Positions 16,608-24,647 of a stretch of DNA of 64,000 nt are shown here, one piece after another (within the stretch, counting starts at the first letter, position 1; every line of letters starts with the position of its first letter). The notes under the pieces were generated by a model. That model saw nothing but the letters and a program-made list of their open reading frames with translations. It did no database searches and was not told the DNA's origin. A program made the position numbers and the translations under genes. Source of the DNA: Clostridia bacterium (GTDB lineage Bacteria > Bacillota > Clostridia > Christensenellales > Borkfalkiaceae); the NCBI GenBank assembly GCA_017456055.1, contig JAFTKC010000008.1:1-64000 (forward strand), written 5' to 3'.

Positions 16608-18188
16608 CTATTGCTCTACGTGTTTAATATTTTTTCTCTTGCAGTAGTTTGAAGCAGCCGAGTGTTTACCGCAAATAACGGTCACGTCTTCACAGCCGTT
16701 TAAGATACCCCAACCGAAATCTTTAACAGAGTCGGGGATAACCAAAGTTTTAAGTCCCGTACAACCTCTAAAAGCCGTATCGTCGATTCTAACGATAGAG
16801 TCTGGTAGAATCATTTCTTCTAGAGAAGTACATCTATAGAAAGCGCCTTCGCCGATTTCGTATACGCTATCAGGAATTTTAATAGACTTAAGTTTATTAC
16901 ATTCGCAGAAAGCCCAGTCGCTTATTACCGTCACGCTATCGGGGATAACGTATTCTTCTTTATCCGTGCAAGCAGGGAAGCATATAAGGGTAGATTTACT
17001 CTTATTGAATAAAATATCTTCAACCGACTTAAAGTATTTGCTCTTTGATTCAACGTTGATAGAAGTAAGTTTACTACAACTTCTAAACGGGCTCATACCA
17101 ATACTGGTGACTGAAGCGGGAATAGTAATCGTAGATAAATTAGTACAATCTTTGAAAGTGTTTTTACCGATTTTGGTAAGATTTTTAGAAAGATTTATTT
17201 CTTCTAAACCGATACAGCCGTTAAATACCATATCGTCGATTTTGGTCACGCTATCAGGAATATCGATTTTCTTAATTCTAATACAATCGGCAAGAGAACT
17301 TTCACCTAAGATAGTTAATTTTGAAGGCAAGGTAATACTTTCTAAGGCCTTACAACTGTTAAACACACCACCATAAATTTCCGCCATTCCCGATGGGAGT
17401 GAAACAGAACATAGGTTAGAGCAGTTTTCAAATGCTCTTTCGCCGATTTCAATGTCAGGGTTGGTGACGATTAATTCTTTTAAGTTGATGCAGTCTCTAA
17501 AAGCGCTTTCGCCAACTTGCTTAATTGTTGACGGAAGGTTTATAGAAGTTAAATTTTTACAACCTCTAAACGCTTCGTTGCCTATAGACTTAACGTTGTC
17601 GCCAATTATAATAGTTTCAAGTTTTTCGCAATTCTTAAACGCAGATGGACCAACTGAAACGACGTCGTCTGGAATCTTAATGATAGGACTTCCGTCTTTA
17701 CATTTAACCAAAACGCCGTTTTCCACGTTGAGAGCACGCATTGTTTCGATTGGAAGACTTGAAATAAGTTTAGCGATATATTTATCTGAGTTGATAACTT
17801 CACTCTTAACGTGTTGAAGATTGTCTAAAATCATTGAGATTGCAGGTGGAACGTGAACGTCTTCTTCCAAGTAGATAGGATAGATACGTTTTTCATACTT
17901 AAACGCTGTGATAATTTCCATACCGCAGTACTTTGATTGAAGTGACGATTTGGAAATAAATAGTAAAATTGCAGCGCTATGTTCAATTTTAGTGCGTAAT
18001 TCTTCTCTAAAATCGTCGCCGATTTCCATAGTATCGTCGTACCACATACGGAATTTTTCTTTGTCAATTTTCCTTAAGACGTCGTTAACTATTTTGGCGT
18101 CTCTATGAGAATAACTGACGAAAAGGTAGGGTTCTGGACCCTCGTAAGAGTCGATAGTGATTTTGCTAAAGGTGGTTTTTTCTTCCAT
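16608..18188 (-). CDS. TIR domain fused to BspA-type leucine-rich repeats
   Basis: The 526-aa protein has an N-terminal TIR domain (about 18-125: LFVSYSHRD, MWYDDTMEIGDDF, LLFISKSSLQSKYCGMEI). E91 in the SKYCGMEI helix aligns with the catalytic Glu of NAD-cleaving TIR domains. From about 150 to 520 it consists of ~23-residue LRR_5/BspA repeats (AF-x-NC-x-L-x-x-I-x-LP pattern). There is no signal peptide or membrane segment, so the repeats should be cytosolic, unlike usual secreted BspA proteins. An AAAGGAG site precedes the ATG. The architecture suggests a sensor (LRR) and NADase or adaptor (TIR). The neighbouring RyR-domain membrane protein may be its partner. Confidence 0.85.
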   Translation of the reverse strand: MEEKTTFSKITIDSYEGPEPYLFVSYSHRDAKIVNDVLRKIDKEKFRMWYDDTMEIGDDFREELRTKIEHSAAILLFISKSSLQSKYCGMEIITAFKYEKRIYPIYLEEDVHVPPAISMILDNLQHVKSEVINSDKYIAKLISSLPIETMRALNVENGVLVKCKDGSPIIKIPDDVVSVGPSAFKNCEKLETIIIGDNVKSIGNEAFRGCKNLTSINLPSTIKQVGESAFRDCINLKELIVTNPDIEIGERAFENCSNLCSVSLPSGMAEIYGGVFNSCKALESITLPSKLTILGESSLADCIRIKKIDIPDSVTKIDDMVFNGCIGLEEINLSKNLTKIGKNTFKDCTNLSTITIPASVTSIGMSPFRSCSKLTSINVESKSKYFKSVEDILFNKSKSTLICFPACTDKEEYVIPDSVTVISDWAFCECNKLKSIKIPDSVYEIGEGAFYRCTSLEEMILPDSIVRIDDTAFRGCTGLKTLVIPDSVKDFGWGILNGCEDVTVICGKHSAASNYCKRKNIKHVEQ

Positions 18189-18224
18189 AAAACTTCTCCT
18201 TTGGTTAATTTGCTATATCTGATT

Positions 18225-18264
18225 ACAAAAAGTTAACCTTTTGCATTTAGCAAAAGATTTAACT
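18225..18264 (-). terminator. Hairpin between the transporter and TIR genes, terminator or attenuator
   Basis: Read on the minus strand: AGTTAA, two unpaired bases, CTTTTGC, a 5-nt loop, GCAAAAG, one base, TTAACT, then TTTTG. It lies in the 85-bp gap and could end the transporter mRNA or modulate read-through into the TIR-RyR pair. No convincing separate promoter is visible in the remaining ~36 bp. Confidence 0.7.
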
Positions 18265-18273
18265 TCTTATAGA

Positions 18274-19575
18274 TTATACTATTACGAAAAGTATCGCTAA
18301 GTTCACTACGAGCGACGGAATAGAAATCATTGCACCGTATTTTATGAACTGGACGAAACTTAATTTTACGTTGTGATTTTTAAGTAATGACGACCACATA
18401 ATTCCCGCCAAAGCGCCGATTGGAGTTAAAAGTGCGCCGAGGTTTGAGCCGACGATAGTTGCATAAATCGCACCCGTTGCGGCAGTGCCGGTAAGTCCTT
18501 CCATGATAGGGCAGAACAAAACGCTCATAGGGATATTGTTTATTAAGTTTGCCGCTAAGTAGGAAACAACGCCGTATTTTAGTACCGAGTGATTTGAGCC
18601 TAGCAATTCGCCGATTTTCTCGGTTATTCCTTGATTCTTGAAGGCTAAAACCATTATAAACATTGATAGTACGAAAGGAATTAGTTGCCAAGGAGCACGC
18701 TTTAAACAAGCCGTAAGTTCTTTAGGACGACTCTTCTTTATAGCCGAGAATATTAATACGAAAAGGAATAGCGATATTGCCGATATGAAAGAAACAGTCC
18801 ACATTTCAATATTAAAGTAAGGTCCTATCGCTAAGATTATCGTACAAACGGATAGGTGAACTAAGCCGATAACTAAAAGTGGTTTGTTTTCAATTTTCAC
18901 ATCCTCAATTTCTGCTTCTGCAGGTTTTTTAAGGTCTTTTCTAAAGATTAAGTAAAGAATAACAAAAGAAATGATCGCAGATGCCAAAGTAGGCAATATC
19001 ATAACCTTAAAGTAATCAAAGAAGTTAATTCCATAAGCCGTTGCAATGTAAATATTGGTTGGATTTCCTATAATGAGCGTCATACTCATCGTGTTAGCCG
19101 CAATAAATTCGCCTATCAAGTAAGGGATAGGGTTGATTTTAGCATTTTTACAAAAGTAGCAAATAAATGGGGTAAAGGTCAAAACGATTATGTCGTTTGA
19201 GGTGAACACCGTTAAAACTGAAACCACTACGTATAAAATGACGAATAGTTTCATTTGGCTACTTTTTGCTTTCTTTAGAGAAAGGTTGGCTAAATATCTA
19301 AAGAAGCCAACTTCGTCCAAAAAGATGGACAAAATGGTCATTGAAATAAACAAAACTAAGATTTTAAGTGGGTTAACGGCGGTATTTGCAGTTAGCGTTT
19401 CCCATAAATAACCTAAGTCCACAAAGCCAAAAGCGATTACTAAAATCGCGCCGATAAGAACTATTACCCAATAAGAATCGAGCGATATTTTACCGAACTT
19501 AAATTGAGGCTTAAATAGAACGCATAAAATCATGGTTAAACAAGTTAGTGCTACTATTATTATGCAAGGAATCAT
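18274..19575 (-). CDS. ArsB/SLC13-superfamily ion transporter
   Basis: I chose the ATG at 19575, with GGAG 7 nt upstream. A TTG further up would include the ribosome site. The 433-aa protein has about 11-12 hydrophobic segments and the two inverted ion-transporter repeats: SNDIIVLTFTPF with IGNPTNI in the first half, and NNIPMS with GSNLGALLTPIGALAG in the second. These are hallmarks of the ArsB/NhaD/CitM/SLC13 superfamily, which moves anions or Na+/H+. Substrate cannot be told, and no ars regulator or arsenate reductase is nearby. It lies upstream of the TIR-RyR genes on the same strand, separated by a hairpin. Confidence 0.85.
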   Translation of the reverse strand: MIPCIIIVALTCLTMILCVLFKPQFKFGKISLDSYWVIVLIGAILVIAFGFVDLGYLWETLTANTAVNPLKILVLFISMTILSIFLDEVGFFRYLANLSLKKAKSSQMKLFVILYVVVSVLTVFTSNDIIVLTFTPFICYFCKNAKINPIPYLIGEFIAANTMSMTLIIGNPTNIYIATAYGINFFDYFKVMILPTLASAIISFVILYLIFRKDLKKPAEAEIEDVKIENKPLLVIGLVHLSVCTIILAIGPYFNIEMWTVSFISAISLFLFVLIFSAIKKSRPKELTACLKRAPWQLIPFVLSMFIMVLAFKNQGITEKIGELLGSNHSVLKYGVVSYLAANLINNIPMSVLFCPIMEGLTGTAATGAIYATIVGSNLGALLTPIGALAGIMWSSLLKNHNVKLSFVQFIKYGAMISIPSLVVNLAILFVIV

Positions 19576-19688
19576 AACTTTCTCCAAAATAAATATTTAA
19601 ACAATATATATGATAACATAAAATAATTCCTAATTCAACAATTTTAAACTAATTTCAATAAAATGTCCACGCAAAAAAGTTAAAAATG

Positions 19689-19717
19689 TTGAAAATAGTT
19701 GTTTTATATGTTATAAT
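19689..19717 (+). promoter_or_regulatory. Promoter upstream of the Dabb gene
   Basis: TTGAAA, a 17-bp spacer and TATAAT, then a short leader with CGAGGA before the ATG at 19747. The divergent transporter promoter probably lies at about 19595-19650 (TTGAAT-17-TATCAT on the minus strand). Confidence 0.75.
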
Positions 19718-19746
19718 CAATAATAGTAAACGTTCGAGGAAAAATT

Positions 19747-20031
19747 ATGATTAAACACGTGGTATGTTTTAAACTTAAAGAAGGAGAAGACGTAGATTTT
19801 GCAGCAAACCTTCTACTCAGTATGAAAGGCAATGTAAGTGAAATTATAGATATAGAAGTAGGAAAGGACTTTTTGCATAGCCAAAGGTCTTACGATATTA
19901 TTCTAATCGTCACCTTAAAAGATAAATACGCATTAGAAAGTTATCAAAAAAACCAATATCATAGTGAAGTCGTTAAAACTCACATGCATAAAGTAAGAGA
20001 AAGTTCGGTGGCAGTAGATTACGAGTTTTAA
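19747..20031 (+). CDS. Dabb (stress-responsive alpha/beta-barrel) domain protein
   Basis: The 94-aa protein is a single Dabb ferredoxin-like barrel. It starts MIKHVVCFKL, with the family's small strand-helix units and an H-SEVV-x-x-H segment near the end. Such proteins usually dimerise. Some are enzymes, and many bacterial members have no assigned reaction. It is cytosolic and of typical length. It precedes the DUF1538 gene by 50 bp and may share its transcript. Confidence 0.88.
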   Translation: MIKHVVCFKLKEGEDVDFAANLLLSMKGNVSEIIDIEVGKDFLHSQRSYDIILIVTLKDKYALESYQKNQYHSEVVKTHMHKVRESSVAVDYEF

Positions 20032-20081
20032 TTCTACGAAAAGAGGTAATAATAGTTAAATAATTTTTAGTAGAGAGAAAG

Positions 20082-21617
20082 TTGAAACAAAAAAGAGTTA
20101 AAGGGCTATACGTCGATAAAAATATAGTTTGGGCAAAAATAAAAGAAGCGTTCACTTCAGTTTTGCCTATTTCTCTTATAGTTTTTTTACTTTGCGTGAC
20201 CATCGTTCCAGCAGAAAGTGGGCGATTGCTCTCCTTTTTAATCGGCGCAATGTTGTCAACTATTGGAATAGGTTTATTTACGCTAGGAGCAGATACTTCA
20301 ATGACGCCTATTGGAGAATACGTAGGTAAAACGATAATAAACACTAAAAAATTGTGGATTATACTTCCCGCATTTTTCTTCGTGGGAATATTTATAACAA
20401 TTTCCGAGCCTGACCTTGCCGTTTTAGCCGAGCAACTTTCTAATTCTATTGGACATTGGCTACTTATCATTACTATCGGCGTGGGCGTCGGGGTGCTTTT
20501 GGTGGTGGCTATTTTAAGAATAGTGCTTAGAATTAGGTTTAACGTGATTTTAATCGTGCTTTACGTTTTAACGTTTGCCCTTTCTTTCTACGCTCCAAAA
20601 CAAATCGTACCGTTGGCGTTTGATTCGGGTGGAGTGACGACAGGGCCTATGAGCGTTCCCTTTATCATTGCAATCGGTACTGGTGTTGCGATGATGAGAA
20701 CGGATAAAAATGCTAGCAACGATAGTTTCGGTTTAACGGCTTTATGCTCGATTGGACCTATACTTTCTGTTATGATTTTGGGTATAATTTTAAAGCCACA
20801 AATTACTACGGTGGCTGATTCTATAATAATTCCAGAAACGGCAAGGGGCGTGGTTGGCGACTTCGTTAAGGCTCTTCCAAAGTATTTAAAAGAAGTTGGA
20901 ATCGCTCTTCTTCCTATGGTGTGTTTCTTTTTTATTACAAGAATTTTTGGAACGAGAATTAGTAGAAGCGCACTCATTAAGATTTTCGTGGGTGTAGCCT
21001 ATACTTACGTGGGATTAGTATTATTTTTAACGGGTGTAAACTGTGGGTTTGCGCCAATGGGCAACTTTATAGGAAAAGCTATTGCGGGAAGCGAATATCA
21101 ACTAATCATTATTCCAATAGGTATAATAATAGGTTTCTTCGTTGTGGCGGCTGAGCCTGCCGTTCACGTTTTAACCAATCAGGTTTACGAAATTACCTCG
21201 GGTATGATTCCTAAAAAAGCACTTTTATATAGCCTTATGATAGGTACGGCAGTATCTTGTGGGCTTGCAATGCTTAGAATAGTTTTGGGCGTGGATTTAA
21301 TGTATTTTTTAATTCCAGGTTATCTAATTGCGTTGGTTTTAACCTTTTTCGTTCCCGAAATATTTACGGCGATTGCGTTTGACTCGGGTGGCGTTGCTTC
21401 AGGGGCGATGACTTCTGGCTTTTTACTTCCGTTAGCACTAGGTGTAAACGTGGCAGTTGGAGGAAGCGCAGAATCGGGTTTCGGTTTGGTGGCGCTAGTT
21501 GCAATGACTCCACTTATTACCATACAAATACTCGGTTTAATATTTAGAATAAAGTTAAAGAGAGTAAAGGCGAAGAGCACGCAAGACAACCAATTAAAAG
21601 AACAAATTATAGATTAG
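20082..21617 (+). CDS. Tandem-DUF1538 membrane transporter
   Basis: The 511-aa polytopic membrane protein has two homologous halves. Each contains an AFDSGGV-(T/A)-(T/S)-G motif (near residues 180 and 430) followed by a glycine-rich helix and an (S/E)-x-FGL-x-AL segment, which is the DUF1538 repeat. Two-gene DUF1538 proteins have been described as Na+(K+)/H+ antiporters (UmpA/UmpB), and here both halves are on one chain. The start is TTG, since no ATG precedes the first membrane helix. The neighbouring double PII protein probably regulates it. The ion is inferred, not shown. Confidence 0.8.
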   Translation: MKQKRVKGLYVDKNIVWAKIKEAFTSVLPISLIVFLLCVTIVPAESGRLLSFLIGAMLSTIGIGLFTLGADTSMTPIGEYVGKTIINTKKLWIILPAFFFVGIFITISEPDLAVLAEQLSNSIGHWLLIITIGVGVGVLLVVAILRIVLRIRFNVILIVLYVLTFALSFYAPKQIVPLAFDSGGVTTGPMSVPFIIAIGTGVAMMRTDKNASNDSFGLTALCSIGPILSVMILGIILKPQITTVADSIIIPETARGVVGDFVKALPKYLKEVGIALLPMVCFFFITRIFGTRISRSALIKIFVGVAYTYVGLVLFLTGVNCGFAPMGNFIGKAIAGSEYQLIIIPIGIIIGFFVVAAEPAVHVLTNQVYEITSGMIPKKALLYSLMIGTAVSCGLAMLRIVLGVDLMYFLIPGYLIALVLTFFVPEIFTAIAFDSGGVASGAMTSGFLLPLALGVNVAVGGSAESGFGLVALVAMTPLITIQILGLIFRIKLKRVKAKSTQDNQLKEQIID

Positions 21618-21626
21618 GAGAAGGAT

Positions 21627-22298
21627 ATGCAAGGTGTTAAATATTTAGTAATAATAACTCACAGAGAGTTTTCTGAGCACTGCATAAAATCTTTAAAACA
21701 AATAGGCGCGAAGTCGGTTATCTCAAAACTTTGCAAGGGAACGGCTACGGACGAACTATTAAACTTTTTAGATTTGGAAAAAACTGAAAAGATTATGATA
21801 GAGACTATGGTGTACGATTATCAAGTTGAACAAATAAAAAACACTCTAGTTAAAGAACTCAAGTTCAACTCTTCGGGCAACGGAATAGCAATGGTGTTGC
21901 CGGTTGACGGGTTGGGTGGAAACTTTGCAAGAAATTATTTTTTAGAGCAGGAAGAGAGTAAAAAGGAGATTGAGAGAATGGACCAAAGTAAATTCGTTTT
22001 AATATTAACTATATGTAATAATGGTTATAGCGACGTGGTGATGGACGCTGCGAGAGAAGCGGGCGCTACGGGTGGAACGGTTTCAAGGGCTCAAGGAACG
22101 GGCGCTGAACTCGCTAAGTTTTTCGGCGTGACCATAAGCGAAGAAAAGGAAATGGTTTATATTGCCTCAAAGAGAGAAAATAGGGATAAAATAATGTACG
22201 CTATTATGGAAAAAGCGGGAAAAGATTCGCCTGCTTTCGGCGTAGTTTTTGCGCTACCAGTTGAAAAGATTTTGGGCGTGGCAAGTTTGGAAGACTAA
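21627..22298 (+). CDS. Double PII-like signalling protein
   Basis: The 223-aa protein contains two PII-like ferredoxin folds, about 4-105 and 115-222. The second has a T-loop-like stretch GGTVSRAQGTGAEL followed by FFGV-x-ISEEKEMVYI, as in PII proteins. The first is more diverged, with a shortened loop. PII proteins bind adenine nucleotides and 2-oxoglutarate and gate transporters. It lies 9 bp after the DUF1538 gene with AGGAGAAGG before its ATG, so it most likely controls that transporter. A single-chain double PII is less common than the homotrimer. Confidence 0.8.
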   Translation: MQGVKYLVIITHREFSEHCIKSLKQIGAKSVISKLCKGTATDELLNFLDLEKTEKIMIETMVYDYQVEQIKNTLVKELKFNSSGNGIAMVLPVDGLGGNFARNYFLEQEESKKEIERMDQSKFVLILTICNNGYSDVVMDAAREAGATGGTVSRAQGTGAELAKFFGVTISEEKEMVYIASKRENRDKIMYAIMEKAGKDSPAFGVVFALPVEKILGVASLED

Positions 22299-22300
22299 AG

Positions 22301-22756
22301 ATGACGGAAAATAATCAAAATTACCTTTCTCAACTTGAAAAATTCGGCGTGATATCCTTTGTTCCTAAAGGGAATAGCATGTATCCCACCCTAAAAAACA
22401 TGGGGCAATCGGTTTGCATTAAGAAAAAGGATAAAAGGCTAGAAAAGTTTGACGTTGGATTTTACGTTAGAGAAAACGGAACTTTCGTTCTACATAGAGT
22501 GCTTGAAGTTTTAGAAGACGGGTACGTTATGTGCGGAGATAGTCAATTTTATTTAGAAAAGGTAGAAGAAGAAAAGATTGTTGGCTATTTAACTCACTAT
22601 TACAAGGGTAAAAACCTAGTTGAAGTAGATGAAAAGCACAAGAAAAAAATCGCCAAGTTCTACAAAAGAAAAACTCGTAGAAAGATAAGGGTAAAAAGTT
22701 ATTTATTCTTGCAGAGAGTAAAGAATAAACTAAAGAGAATTTTTAATAAGGTATAA
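22301..22756 (+). CDS. S24/S26 (signal peptidase-like) family protein without membrane anchor
   Basis: The 151-aa protein contains the peptidase S24/S26 fold: KGNSMYPTL with nucleophile-like S26, and a downstream VLHRV with H65 where bacterial signal peptidase I has Lys. A Ser-His pair is the SipW/archaeal/eukaryotic type. The GYVMCGDSQ strand follows. No membrane helix is visible and the C-terminal ~40 residues are extremely Lys/Arg-rich, perhaps binding nucleic acid or the membrane face. The substrate is unknown. It is 2 bp from both neighbours' coding ends and thus in their operon. Confidence 0.75.
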   Translation: MTENNQNYLSQLEKFGVISFVPKGNSMYPTLKNMGQSVCIKKKDKRLEKFDVGFYVRENGTFVLHRVLEVLEDGYVMCGDSQFYLEKVEEEKIVGYLTHYYKGKNLVEVDEKHKKKIAKFYKRKTRRKIRVKSYLFLQRVKNKLKRIFNKV

Positions 22757-22758
22757 TA

Positions 22759-24015
22759 ATGTATTTAGAAAATCTTTGTAAACAAACAAAAAACGCTTGC
22801 GGAAGTCTTTATATGACAGAAACGAGTGTAATTGATAAAACGCTAAGAGAAATAGCAAAAAAACTAGTTGAAAATGTCGAATACATAAAAGAGCAAAACG
22901 GCATAGACCTTAAAAGTGCTAGAGATAAGGGCATGACGGAAGCCTTTATAGATAGATTAACGCTATCTAATAAGGTTATATCTTCTATGGCTGAGGGCTT
23001 AATACAAGTTGCAAACCTTTCTTCTCCCGTTGGAAAAAAGGAATATGAGTATAATAATATCGAACAGGGTATAGAAATAGAAAAGATTTTCGTGCCGTTT
23101 GGAGTTGTGGGTATGATTTACGAATCTCGCCCCAACGTGACGATAGATGCGTTTGCGCTTTGCTTTAAGACTAAGAACGCCGTAATCTTAAAAGGTGGTA
23201 GCGACGGACTTTATTCAAACAAAGCGCTAGTTGAGATAATTAAGAGCGTACTTAAAGAAAACGGCATTGACGAAAACGCCGTTAACCTTGTGGAAGATAC
23301 TTCTAGAGAAACTACCGTTAAACTTATGAAAATGGATAAGTATTTAGATTTGCTTATTCCAAGGGGAAGTAAAAAACTTATTCAATCGGTGACTGAAAAC
23401 GCTACCGTTCCCACCATTGAGACGGGAGCGGGCAACTGCCACGTTTACGTAGACGTTTACGCAGATATTGAAAAGGCCGTTAAGGTAATTTATAACGCAA
23501 AAACACAAAGATACGGCGTTTGCAACGCCTGTGAATCGCTAGTAATTCATAAAGATATTCTAGAAAAAGTTTTGCCAAAGATTGCCGATAGTTTTTTAGA
23601 AAAGAAAATAGAAATTAGAGCAGACGAGAGAGCATATCAAGTTATTAAGGATTACCCATATCTAAAAAAGGCTACGGAAGATGACTTTTACGCTGAGTAC
23701 GACGATGCTATAATTTCAGTTAAGACGGTAGATTGTATTTGCGTTGCGATAGACCATATAAACGAGCACTCAACTAAGCACTCCGAAAGTATTATAACTG
23801 AAGATAACGATAGAGCGGAAAAATTTATTAACTTAATAGATTCTTCAGCCGTTTATCATAACGCGTCCACAAGATTTTCAGATGGATTCGTGTTCGGGCT
23901 TGGCGCAGAGATAGGAATATCTACCCAAAAACTTCACGCAAGAGGCCCTATGGGGCTAAACGCACTAGTGACTACTAAATACGTAGTAAAAGGTGACGGA
24001 GCAGTTAGAAAATAA
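22759..24015 (+). CDS. proA: Glutamate-5-semialdehyde dehydrogenase
   Basis: The 418-aa NADPH-dependent enzyme reduces gamma-glutamyl phosphate to glutamate semialdehyde in proline synthesis. It is an aldehyde-dehydrogenase fold with FGVVGMIYESRPNVT near 113, ILKGGSD near 141, IPRGSKKL near 208 and the catalytic Cys in RYGVCNACE near 253-257, all typical of ProA. Length is standard. proB is not adjacent and must be elsewhere if the pathway is complete. It closes the operon before a strong terminator. Confidence 0.95.
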   Translation: MYLENLCKQTKNACGSLYMTETSVIDKTLREIAKKLVENVEYIKEQNGIDLKSARDKGMTEAFIDRLTLSNKVISSMAEGLIQVANLSSPVGKKEYEYNNIEQGIEIEKIFVPFGVVGMIYESRPNVTIDAFALCFKTKNAVILKGGSDGLYSNKALVEIIKSVLKENGIDENAVNLVEDTSRETTVKLMKMDKYLDLLIPRGSKKLIQSVTENATVPTIETGAGNCHVYVDVYADIEKAVKVIYNAKTQRYGVCNACESLVIHKDILEKVLPKIADSFLEKKIEIRADERAYQVIKDYPYLKKATEDDFYAEYDDAIISVKTVDCICVAIDHINEHSTKHSESIITEDNDRAEKFINLIDSSAVYHNASTRFSDGFVFGLGAEIGISTQKLHARGPMGLNALVTTKYVVKGDGAVRK

Positions 24016-24024
24016 TTAAAAATA

Positions 24025-24056
24025 AAAGACTCAAGCGATTGCTTGAGTCTTTTTTT
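24025..24056. terminator. Terminator downstream of proA
   Basis: GACTCAAGC / GCTTGAGTC 9-bp stem, GATT loop, seven T residues. The A-rich left side lets it also serve the convergent XRE gene. Confidence 0.93.
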
Positions 24057-24058
24057 AT

Positions 24059-24277
24059 CTAAATTTTTTTATCTTTATCAATTCCTAAAATATAATCGGC
24101 ACTAACCTCATAGAATTTACATAGAGTGAGTAAATGGCGAATAGGCATTTCGTTGGCGCCACGCTCATAACGTGCGTACATCGTTTGAGAAGTCCCTAAA
24201 ACGTCAGCAATCTGCTGCTGAGTTAAATCGCGATCTTCTCGCAAATCCCTTATTCTTTTTACATAAATAAAATCCAT
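24059..24277 (-). CDS. Small XRE-family regulator
   Basis: The protein is about 72 aa, a single helix-turn-helix unit (RIRDLREDRDLTQQQIADVL, then TMYARYERGANEMP) ending in YEVSADYILG. I place the start at the ATG 24277. A GTG at 24286 in the same frame is possible, and GAGG lies 12 nt from the ATG. It is divergent from the SipW/TasA-type operon. In Bacillus the XRE protein SinR represses tapA-sipW-tasA, so an analogous role is a reasonable inference. It has no SinI-like partner in the window. Confidence 0.85.
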   Translation of the reverse strand: MDFIYVKRIRDLREDRDLTQQQIADVLGTSQTMYARYERGANEMPIRHLLTLCKFYEVSADYILGIDKDKKI

Positions 24278-24286
24278 ATACAACAC

Positions 24287-24647
24287 TTACCTCAATTATA
24301 TTATACCCGTTAAATTTTAGGGCTGGAAAATTTAGTAAAAAAATTTATTAAAACGACTTAAAAACATTTGACATTAGTAAAAATGTTTACTATAATTTAT
24401 TTGCTTTTTTACTTCGTCTCTAGAAAACGATTAGGAAAATTGATCTAGAAATGCGAGATTAAAAGTTTAAAAAAAGTTAATAAACGGCTAACAAAACGGC
24501 GTTGGGGGAAATTTTTGGTTTTACACCGTTCAAACCTCGTAAATTTTGCGGGGGGGGGGGCGATTGTTGGGAATAAAAAAGAGTAGAGTGCTAACGGCGT
24601 TATTTTTATTTTTTTTAGTGGAAAACGCCTAAAATTGAGGGTAAAAA
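24287..24647 (+). promoter_or_regulatory. Divergent control region and long leader of the matrix-type operon
   Basis: This gap of about 360 bp holds a consensus promoter (24368-24396), an operator-like palindrome and a ~245-nt leader. The leader contains GTTGGGGG at about 24500 and a run of eleven G at 24550-24560, and two copies of AACGGCGTT near 24496 and 24593. No ORF or known riboswitch is recognisable. GAGG precedes the GTG start at 24648. Confidence 0.6.
24368..24396 (+). promoter_or_regulatory. Promoter with palindrome in the spacer (candidate XRE operator)
   Basis: TTGACA, a 17-bp spacer and TATAAT, a perfect consensus. The palindrome AGTAAA-AATG-TTTACT (24376-24391) fills the spacer and touches the -10, so a bound repressor would block RNA polymerase. 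The small divergent XRE protein is the obvious candidate, by position. Confidence 0.8.

Noticed and set aside
16966-17817. Long plus-strand frames opposite the TIR-LRR gene
   Set aside because: They are antisense shadows of the repeated LRR codons and have no start signals.
18274-19575. Arsenite efflux pump ArsB
   Set aside because: Only superfamily motifs are visible and there is no arsR or arsC nearby, so I kept the call at superfamily level.
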